Assembly (NCBI GenBank): GCA_012730045.1
Contig: JAAYBR010000096.1
Location: 1 to 43,328, forward strand
Source: Candidatus Hydrogenedentota bacterium
GTDB taxonomy: Bacteria; Hydrogenedentota; Hydrogenedentia; Hydrogenedentales; CAITNO01
Direction: 5' to 3'
Length of the DNA: 43,328 nt
This document shows positions 33,967-40,140 of the stretch, in pieces (within the stretch, counting starts at the first letter, position 1; each line of letters starts with the position of its first letter). Both the position numbers and the translations under genes were made by a program. A model generated the notes under the pieces. The model was not told the DNA's origin. It worked only from the letters and a program-made list of their open reading frames with translations, and did not search any database.

Positions 33967-33996
33967 TTTCGCGCCAAACCGGCCATCTGCTATACT
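33967..33996 (+). promoter_or_regulatory. Probable promoter of sat
   Basis: TATACT (33991-33996) is a strong -10 match 42 bases before the sat start; the -35 region (TTTCGC, 33967-33972, 18-base spacer) is weak. TTTGGC and GCCAAA (33947-33952 and 33973-33978) form an inverted repeat across the -35 region and might be an activator or repressor site. Confidence 0.5.
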
Positions 33997-34037
33997 CCCC
34001 TTTTCGCCCTCGGCCTTTCACCGTTAGGAGAAACCAC

Positions 34038-35204
34038 ATGTCCATACAGCCCCACGGGGGAACGCTTGTCAACCGTTTTCTGCCCGCCGACGCGGCCGCA
34101 CACATCGTTGAATCCGCCGCCGGCATGGCCAGCATTCAGGTGGACGCGTACACCGCCTTTGACATGGACTGCATTGCCAAGGGCATCTTCAGCCCCCTGA
34201 CCGGGTTCATGAACGAAGAGCAGACCCGGCGGGTGCTGGACACGATGGAGCTGGCTGCGGGGATTCCGTGGACCATTCCGATCCTGCTGGCCGTGTCCGC
34301 GGAGCAGGCGGACAGGCTGGAGACCGGCGCGCCCGTACTCATCCGGGACGACCGGGACGAGGCGGTGGCGGTGCTGCACCTGGCGGAGAAGTTCTCCCTC
34401 GACAAGGGGGAGGTCTCGGAGAAGGTGTACCGCACCCGGGACACGGCGCATCCGGGCGTGGCGTACACGATGGGGCTGGGCGACGTGTTTCTGTCGGGGG
34501 AACTCGACGTGCTGAAGGACCGCCGCGTGGAGCATCAGGAGCACAACCTGACGCCCGTGGAGACCAGGGCGGCCTTCGCGGAGCGCGGGTGGCGGCGCAT
34601 CGTGGCGTTCCAGACGCGCAACCCGATCCACCGGGCGCATGAGTACATCACCAAGTGCGCGCTGGAGACCTGCGACGGCCTGCTGATCCACCCGCTCATG
34701 GGCACGACAAAGAGCGACGACATCCCCGGCGACGTGCGCATGAAATGCTACGAGGTGCTCATGGAGCACTACTATCCCCGCGAGCACGTCATGCTGTCCA
34801 TCATGCCGGTGAACATGCGCTATGCGGGGCCCCGCGAGGCGGTGATGCACGCCATCGTGCGCAAGAACTACGGCTGCACCCACTTCATCGTCGGCCGCGA
34901 CCACGCGGGCGTCGGCAACTATTACGGCACCTATGACGCGCATCACATCTTCGACGAGATTGACCCGGCGGCGCTGGCGATCACGCCCATGTTTTTCGAC
35001 CACTCCTTCTACTCGAAGCGCACGGGGGAAATGGCGACCTCCAAGACGGCCCCGGGCGGCCCGGAGGACCGCGTCACCCTGAGCGGGACCAAGGTGCGGG
35101 AGATGCTCGCGCGCGGCGAGATGCCGCCGGCCGAGTTCACACGCCCCGAGGTGGCCAGCGTGCTGATCGAGTGGGCGCGGGGGGCAAACGGGTCCGCGAC
35201 CTGA
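34038..35204 (+). CDS. sat: Sulfate adenylyltransferase (ATP sulfurylase)
   Basis: 388 aa, cytoplasmic, homo-oligomeric type. It forms adenosine 5'-phosphosulfate from sulfate and ATP (or the reverse). The active-site motif QTRNPIHRAH (192-201) and GRDHAGVGNYYG are intact; a typical PUA-like N-terminal domain precedes them. AGGAG lies seven bases before the ATG; the open frame upstream is leader. No aprAB, dsr, cysC or cysH genes are nearby, so direction and pathway (assimilation or dissimilation) cannot be decided. The next gene begins 19 bases after the stop. Confidence 0.95.
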   Translation: MSIQPHGGTLVNRFLPADAAAHIVESAAGMASIQVDAYTAFDMDCIAKGIFSPLTGFMNEEQTRRVLDTMELAAGIPWTIPILLAVSAEQADRLETGAPVLIRDDRDEAVAVLHLAEKFSLDKGEVSEKVYRTRDTAHPGVAYTMGLGDVFLSGELDVLKDRRVEHQEHNLTPVETRAAFAERGWRRIVAFQTRNPIHRAHEYITKCALETCDGLLIHPLMGTTKSDDIPGDVRMKCYEVLMEHYYPREHVMLSIMPVNMRYAGPREAVMHAIVRKNYGCTHFIVGRDHAGVGNYYGTYDAHHIFDEIDPAALAITPMFFDHSFYSKRTGEMATSKTAPGGPEDRVTLSGTKVREMLARGEMPPAEFTRPEVASVLIEWARGANGSAT

Positions 35205-35223
35205 CACGGCGGAAAGAGACTGC

Positions 35224-36291
35224 ATGCTGCTTGGTGTTTGCACGGCCAACGACGCGACCCTGCGTGCCGGCGCGGTGGAGAACCCGCTGGAGGCCGAGTA
35301 CCTCGCCCGCACAGTCGAGGCGCTTGCCGCCAAACACGCGGACATTGAATGCCGGGTTTTCTCGGGGGTCGCCCCCGGAGGCCCGGCGGGGGACGGTGTG
35401 ACACCGGTTTCCCCGCGTGTCGTTTTCCCTTTTTCCCGTTCCTACCGGCCCGGTCTCCGCAGGGCCGCGTCCGCCGCGCGGGTGGATGTGCTGGTCGCGC
35501 ATCCCTCCGTGCTGTCCGCCGGAAAGGCCGACCACGACCGGGTGGCGTTCATCTTCGACCTCCTCCCCTGGCGAAAGCGCACGGGGCCGTCCGGCGTGGT
35601 GGAATACGCGCTGCCCCGGCATGTGGCGAAAGTCTGCCGGGACGCGCAGGGCATTGTCTGCCCCTCGCGGGAGGCGCAGCGCATCTGCGCGGGCCTGCTG
35701 GGCGTCGGGCTGGAGCGCATTACCGTGGCCCCGCCGGGGGTGCATCCCCTGTTTTCCGAGCCGATGCCGCCCCTGGTGGCCCCGCCCTACTGCGTGACCG
35801 CGCTCACCCCCTACACCGCCCCCCTGCTCCCGGCGGTCCTTGAAACGGCGAAGAAGCGCCCCGAGCTTTTTCCTCCCACCCTGGTGGTGACCGGCCCCCC
35901 GATGCCGGACGAGCCCAAGGACTGGGGCATGCCCGTGATCCGGGTGGAGTCGTGCCCGCCGCGCGCGCGCGCGGCCCTGCTGCAGCACGCCGCGTTTTTC
36001 CTCTACCCCGCGCTGCACGACCTGTCGGGCATGCCCGTGCTGGAAGCGCTGCGCGCCGGGACGCCCGTGGTCACATCACGCGCGGGGGCGCTCCCCGAGG
36101 TGTCCGGCAGCGTGCCGTTCTTCTGCGACCCGGAGAGCAGCGCGTCCCTCGTGCAGACCCTCCGGCGGCTGGCGGAGGAGACGCCGCGCGAGCGGCGGGA
36201 GCGCGTCGCCACGGGGCGGGTGGTCGCGCAGGACCACGAATGGGGGCGGTGCGCGTGGAAACTGCTGTCGGCGGCCAAGCGGGCCGGTTGA
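35224..36291 (+). CDS. GT4-like glycosyltransferase
   Basis: 355 aa, no signal peptide or obvious membrane helix. Two Rossmann-like halves; the C-terminal half carries the GT4 nucleotide-sugar segment ALHDLSGMPVLEALRAGTPVVTSRAGALPEV (given in parts: LHDLSGMPVLEAL, then GTPVVTSRAGALPEV), with the conserved glutamate of the E-x7-E-type motif at PVLEA. VAFIFDLLPWRKR and GIVCPSREAQRI in the first half are typical. It transfers a sugar from a nucleotide donor to an unknown acceptor, perhaps in envelope polysaccharide synthesis. Preceded by GGAAAGAG and possibly co-transcribed with sat. Confidence 0.82.
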   Translation: MLLGVCTANDATLRAGAVENPLEAEYLARTVEALAAKHADIECRVFSGVAPGGPAGDGVTPVSPRVVFPFSRSYRPGLRRAASAARVDVLVAHPSVLSAGKADHDRVAFIFDLLPWRKRTGPSGVVEYALPRHVAKVCRDAQGIVCPSREAQRICAGLLGVGLERITVAPPGVHPLFSEPMPPLVAPPYCVTALTPYTAPLLPAVLETAKKRPELFPPTLVVTGPPMPDEPKDWGMPVIRVESCPPRARAALLQHAAFFLYPALHDLSGMPVLEALRAGTPVVTSRAGALPEVSGSVPFFCDPESSASLVQTLRRLAEETPRERRERVATGRVVAQDHEWGRCAWKLLSAAKRAG

Positions 36292-36316
36292 CATTTCCCC
36301 GCCAATGCACCAGAAT
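36288..36316 (+). promoter_or_regulatory. Possible promoter directly before the small lipoprotein gene
   Basis: TTGACA (36288-36293), overlapping the stop codon of the glycosyltransferase, is followed after exactly 17 bases by CAGAAT (36311-36316, four of six consensus bases). The predicted transcript start falls at or next to the tandem ATGs at 36323 and 36326, implying a leaderless mRNA. Confidence 0.45.
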
Positions 36317-36322
36317 ACCGGC

Positions 36323-36868
36323 ATGATGACACGGCTGGCCACACGCGCCCTGTTCCTCTGCCTGCTGCTGACGGCGGCGGGCTGCTCCCTGCCCGGGTTC
36401 CAGGACCCGATCCTGTCGCTGGGCGAGTGGGGGGACGAGGAGACGCGGGTGGACTTCCGGCTGAGCCGGTTCACCCTGGACTTTGCCTTCTCGGCGGGAA
36501 CGTTCACCGTGGTCGGCGACTACACCGTGAACCCCGACGCCAATCCGAAAGAGGTGGATTTCACCGCGCGCAAAATCAGGTACACCCTCTCCGGAGACGG
36601 GGGCAGGAAGGGAACCTGGCGGCGGCTCTCCATTGTTCAGGCAAACGAGCTCCACCAGGAAATGCTCGCGGCCGCCGAAACCTCGGCGGATGTGCACGCG
36701 GCGCAGAAACTGCTTGTGTTTCTGGAGAGTCTCGCCTCCGGACTGCCCGCGCCGGGCATCTACAGCATTGAGGTCACCTTCGGCACCTATCTCTCCCTCG
36801 GCTACAACCGCCCGGCCACCGGCCGGCCCTGGGACATGGAGGCCGCGCTGGTCCGCGAGGACTACTGA
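36323..36868 (+). CDS. Small lipoprotein of unknown function
   Basis: 181 aa. A lipoprotein signal with lipobox ending at Cys21 (LTAAGC) is clear; the mature part (about 160 aa) has a beta-rich N-half (VDFRLSRFTLDFAFSAGTFTVVGDY) and a helical middle (VQANELHQEMLAAAETSADVHAAQKLLVFLESLA). I do not recognise the family. ATG 36323 is chosen (ATG 36326 follows directly; an upstream ATG at 36305 is in frame). No ribosome-binding site is seen, consistent with a leaderless start. Its last seven bases overlap the end of the convergent SDR gene. Confidence 0.7.
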   Translation: MMTRLATRALFLCLLLTAAGCSLPGFQDPILSLGEWGDEETRVDFRLSRFTLDFAFSAGTFTVVGDYTVNPDANPKEVDFTARKIRYTLSGDGGRKGTWRRLSIVQANELHQEMLAAAETSADVHAAQKLLVFLESLASGLPAPGIYSIEVTFGTYLSLGYNRPATGRPWDMEAALVREDY

Positions 36869-37722
36869 GCGCTTCCCGTCATCAGCGCGCCGTAGCCGTC
36901 CCGCCATGTCGGGAAGCGAAACGCATAGCCCGCCCCCCGCAGCCGCCCGTTCGAGACGCGGCGGCACCCCCCGTGCATGACCGGCGCCCCCGTTTCGGCC
37001 GGGGACGCGTCCACCGAAAGTGTCACACCCGCCCGCGCGGCCAGCCAGGAGAACACCTCGGCGCGCGGCGCGGGCGCATCGTCCACGGCGCAATAGACGG
37101 GCGTGGGCGCGTCCTGCGCCGCCAGAAAGGCCAGCGCCCCCGCGCAGTCGTCACGGTGGACCAGATTGAGGATGCGGCGCTCGTGGGGACAAATCACCGC
37201 CCGACCCGAGCGCACCTCATCCAGAAGCCGGGTGCGGCCCGGGCCGTAGATGCCCGCCAGCCGGACCACCGTGGCGGGAAAGGGGCCCTCCAGAAAGACA
37301 CGTTCCCCCTCCAGAAGCATCTGTCCGGAGAAGGTCTGGGGTTCTGTGGGCGACGTCTCGTCCACCCATTCGCCGTCCTGCTGGTGGTAAACCCCGGTGC
37401 TGGAGGTGAAGAGGACCCGCCGGGGGGACTGTCCCGCCGCAGCGAGGGCGCGCAGGAGGCTGCGCGGTCCGTCCACGTAGGCCCGCCGGTAGGCCTCGGG
37501 CGTGGAGGCGTCCGCCGAGGCCGTGTAGAAGACCCAGTCCAGCGGAACATCGGGCAGGGGCGGCCCACCCGCCGCGCACAGGTCGCCGGTCAGGATGCGG
37601 ACACCGTCACCGCGCGTTTCGGCGCGGCGGCGCAGCCCCCAGACGGTGTGGCCTGAAACGGTCAGGGCGGCGCCCAGCGCCGCCCCGACATATCCAAACC
37701 CGGCAATGTAGGCATTCGCCAT
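36862..37722 (-). CDS. NAD-dependent epimerase/dehydratase-like SDR (YeeZ-type)
   Basis: 286 aa, cytoplasmic. The dinucleotide site is at the extreme N-terminus (IAGFGYVGAALGAAL), followed by FTSSTGVYHQQDGEWVDE with the serine and tyrosine region of extended SDRs and VVRLAGIYGPGRTRLLDEV. The usual YxxxK is not obvious; the tyrosine in STGVYHQQ lacks a lysine four residues on, as in YeeZ-like atypical SDRs. Substrate unknown. It starts 26 bases after serC ends and is probably co-transcribed with it. Confidence 0.82.
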   Translation of the reverse strand: MANAYIAGFGYVGAALGAALTVSGHTVWGLRRRAETRGDGVRILTGDLCAAGGPPLPDVPLDWVFYTASADASTPEAYRRAYVDGPRSLLRALAAAGQSPRRVLFTSSTGVYHQQDGEWVDETSPTEPQTFSGQMLLEGERVFLEGPFPATVVRLAGIYGPGRTRLLDEVRSGRAVICPHERRILNLVHRDDCAGALAFLAAQDAPTPVYCAVDDAPAPRAEVFSWLAARAGVTLSVDASPAETGAPVMHGGCRRVSNGRLRGAGYAFRFPTWRDGYGALMTGSAQ

Positions 37723-37748
37723 GCGCGGGTGTCTCCCGGTTCTCCGCG

Positions 37749-38834
37749 TCAGCCGTTGACGCGCTGGAACTCGGCCATGAAGTCGCAGAGGGTCCTGACC
37801 CCCTCGACGGGCATGGCGTTGTAGATGGACGCGCGCACGCCGCCGACGGAACGGTGGCCCTTCAGCCCGTCCAGGCCCGCCTTCTTCGCCTGGTCAATGA
37901 ACAGCGCCTCCTGCTCCTCGGTCCCGGCGCGGAAGGTCACGTTCATGATCGAACGGTGCGCCTTTTCGGCGTGGCCGCGGTAGAAGCCGCCGCTGTTGTC
38001 AATGGCGTCGTACACCATCGCCGCCTTCATCCGGTTGAGCTCGCCCATCTTCTCCAGCCCGCCGATCTCGTCGCGGAGCCACTTCATGACCAGGCCGATG
38101 ATGTAGATGGTGAAGGTGGACGGCGTGTTGTACATGGAGTCGTTCTCGACCAGCACCTTGTAGTCGAGGAGCGGCGGCAGGTTGGCCGGAACGCGCTCCA
38201 GCATGTCCGCCCGCAGCAGCACGACCGCCGTGCCCGAGGGCCCGACGTTCTTCTGGGCGCCGGCGTACATGAGGGCGTACTTGCGCGGGTCAAAGGGGCG
38301 GCACAGGAAGTCGGACGAGGCGTCGCAGAAGAGCGGCTTGCCCTTCACGTCGGGCTCGGCGGCGAACTGGATGCCCTGGATGGTCTCGTTGGAGGTCATG
38401 TGGACGTATTCGGCCCCGGGGTCGAGGTCCAGCTCGGCATCGCCGGGCATGCGCACGAAGTTGTCCGCCTTGCCGGACCACGCGGCGCGGACCGCGCCGA
38501 AGCGCCCGGCGTCCTTCATGGCCTTGGAGGCCCAGGAGCCGACGTGCAGATAGTCCGCCTTCTTCCCCGCGAGGAAATTCATCGCCAGCATGGTGAACTG
38601 CTGCGTCGCGCCGCCGGGGGTGAAGAGCACATGGTAATCGTCGGAAAGGCCGAGCAGGGACTTCAGGTCCGCCTGGGTCTCCTCCAGAATCTTGAGGAAG
38701 GTCTTGGACCGGTGGCTGATCTCCATGATGGAGGCGCCCGCCCCCGGAAGAACCGGAAGGTCGGCCTTGGCCTGTTCGATCACTGGAAGGGGCAGGGTGG
38801 CGGGGCCGGCGGAAAAGTTAAAAACGCGTGCCAT
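37749..38834 (-). CDS. serC: Phosphoserine aminotransferase
   Basis: 361 aa, cytoplasmic, class V PLP aminotransferase. It converts 3-phosphohydroxypyruvate and glutamate to phosphoserine, and can serve in pyridoxal phosphate synthesis. The N-terminus FNFSAGPATLP and HRSKTF segment are diagnostic; the PLP lysine is K195 in AGAQKNVGPSG; HRSVGGVRASIYNA lies near the C-terminus. The frame stays open far upstream (to 40067) only as a shadow; ATG 38834 gives the normal protein. It has its own promoter and a structured leader. Confidence 0.97.
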   Translation of the reverse strand: MARVFNFSAGPATLPLPVIEQAKADLPVLPGAGASIMEISHRSKTFLKILEETQADLKSLLGLSDDYHVLFTPGGATQQFTMLAMNFLAGKKADYLHVGSWASKAMKDAGRFGAVRAAWSGKADNFVRMPGDAELDLDPGAEYVHMTSNETIQGIQFAAEPDVKGKPLFCDASSDFLCRPFDPRKYALMYAGAQKNVGPSGTAVVLLRADMLERVPANLPPLLDYKVLVENDSMYNTPSTFTIYIIGLVMKWLRDEIGGLEKMGELNRMKAAMVYDAIDNSGGFYRGHAEKAHRSIMNVTFRAGTEEQEALFIDQAKKAGLDGLKGHRSVGGVRASIYNAMPVEGVRTLCDFMAEFQRVNG

Positions 38835-38878
38835 CTGTGGGGGTCTCCCTGTTGTTCGTGCGGGTTGGCGCGGAGATC

Positions 38879-38937
38879 GGTCACCCGTCCCGCCTCCCGG
38901 CGGTGCCGGAAGGGAGTGACCAGCCCCAAGGGCGGGA
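38879..38937 (-). ncRNA. Candidate structured leader RNA of serC
   Basis: Two perfect inverted repeats interleave: GGTCAC/GTGACC (38879-38884 with 38916-38921) and TCCCGCC/GGCGGGA (38888-38894 with 38931-38937). In the minus-strand transcript this order (b, a, b', a') is that of an H-type pseudoknot, or of two mutually exclusive stems. A further hairpin (CCGGC/GCCGG) lies inside. It sits between the predicted transcript start (about 38958) and the serC start codon. I do not recognise a known riboswitch class. Confidence 0.45.
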
Positions 38938-38964
38938 TGGCCGTCGCCGCGCTGAATGGGCGGA

Positions 38965-38994
38965 ATTATACCCCAGTGTTCCCTCCGTTCCCAA
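38965..38994 (-). promoter_or_regulatory. Promoter of serC
   Basis: On the minus strand TTGGGA (38989-38994) and a consensus TATAAT (38965-38970) are 18 bases apart. The transcript would begin near 38958, leaving a leader of about 124 bases. The rest of the 345-base divergent gap (38835-39179) holds the structured leader, the tandem repeat at 39012 and the upstream region of the ADP-ribosylglycohydrolase gene. Confidence 0.7.
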
Positions 38995-39011
38995 GTTGAC
39001 GCTTCGCCGGC

Positions 39012-39047
39012 GTGGACGAGGGGGACGGCATGGACAAGATGTACGGG
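39012..39047 (+). repeat. Tandem ATGGACnnn repeat, degenerate second array
   Basis: Four 9-nt units: GTGGACGAG, GGGGACGGC, ATGGACAAG and ATGTACGGG. Two of four keep the ATGGAC or GTGGAC core exactly, the others differ by one or two bases. It has the same strand and period as the array at 31622-31657, and similarly lies in the noncoding space upstream of a plus-strand gene. Confidence 0.65.
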
Positions 39048-39179
39048 GGGGCGGGCATCTTGCGCCTCCCTGTCCGCGTTTTCCGCGCGCGCGGCGTTAT
39101 GCCGGGCGGAACGTGCTATCATGGACGGGCGGCACTGCCCGGGGCATGGTCTGGGGCCTTGAATGTGGAGGATGGACCG

Positions 39180-40136
39180 GTGGCAAAGGACATGGGTGTG
39201 GATGCGGCCCGGCTGGACCGGGCGCGGGGGTGTCTGCTGGGGCAGCTCGCGGGGGACTCTCTGGGATCGCTGGTGGAGTTCATGCGGCCGGGGGAAATCC
39301 GGGAGGAGCACCCGGACGGGGTGTGGGATCTGGAGGACGGCGGCTCCTGGAACACCCTGGCGGGGCAGCCGACGGACGACTCGGAAATGGCCCTGGCCCT
39401 GGCGCGGTCGCTGGCGGAGCGGGGTGTCTTCAACCCGGGCGCGGTGCGCGGGGCGTATGTGGACTGGCTGCACTCCCACCCCTTTGACATCGGGAACACG
39501 GTCTCCTCGGGGCTGCGCGGCTTTCTGAACCGGGACAGCCAGGCGAACGGGGCCCTGATGCGCGTGAGCCCGCTGGGCATCTTCGGCGCGGGCCGGCCGG
39601 AGGATGATGTGGCGGCGTGGGCCGCCGCGGACGCCGCCCTCACGCACCCCCACCCCGTCTGCGTCGGGGCCAATGTGCTGTACACCCTGGCCGTCGCGCA
39701 CGCCGTGGACGCGGGGCCCGCCCCGGACGCGCTGTACGCCCGCATGCTCGCGTGGGCAAAGGAATGGAAAGTGCCGGCGCCGCTCCGCGACGCCCTCACG
39801 GCCGCCGCCGACAACCCGCCCGCCGAGTACCTTTCCCAGATGGGGTGGGTGCTCATTGCGTTTCAGAACGCCGTGTGGCAGATGCTCCACGCCCCCTCGC
39901 TGGAGGACGGAATCGTGGACACGGTCATGCGGGGCGGGGACACGGACACCAACGCGGCCATCTGCGGCGCCCTGCTGGGCGCGGTGCACGGGCTGGACGC
40001 CGTGCCCCAGCGGTGGGTGGACGACATCCTGGACTGCCGCCCCGAAGCCGGCAGGCCGGGCGTGCACCGCGCGCGGCCGGAATGCTACTGGCCCGTGGAC
40101 GCCCTGGAACTGGCGGAGGCCCTCCTCGCGCGGTAG
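39180..40136 (+). CDS. ADP-ribosylglycohydrolase (DraG-like)
   Basis: 318 aa, cytoplasmic, all-alpha. It belongs to the family that removes ADP-ribose from proteins or hydrolyses related N-glycosides. The two metal-binding signatures are intact: GQLAGDSLG (21-29) with PTDDSEM (64-70), and RGGDTDTNAAICGALLGA (given as RGGDTDTNAA at 251-260). GTG 39180 is preferred because GGAGG lies nine bases upstream; ATG 39192 is in frame but too close to AAAGGA. No ADP-ribosyltransferase (DraT or toxin) is encoded nearby, so the target is unknown. It converges on the Hel308-like gene, four bases apart. Confidence 0.9.
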   Translation: MAKDMGVDAARLDRARGCLLGQLAGDSLGSLVEFMRPGEIREEHPDGVWDLEDGGSWNTLAGQPTDDSEMALALARSLAERGVFNPGAVRGAYVDWLHSHPFDIGNTVSSGLRGFLNRDSQANGALMRVSPLGIFGAGRPEDDVAAWAAADAALTHPHPVCVGANVLYTLAVAHAVDAGPAPDALYARMLAWAKEWKVPAPLRDALTAAADNPPAEYLSQMGWVLIAFQNAVWQMLHAPSLEDGIVDTVMRGGDTDTNAAICGALLGAVHGLDAVPQRWVDDILDCRPEAGRPGVHRARPECYWPVDALELAEALLAR

Positions 40137-40140
40137 GCGG

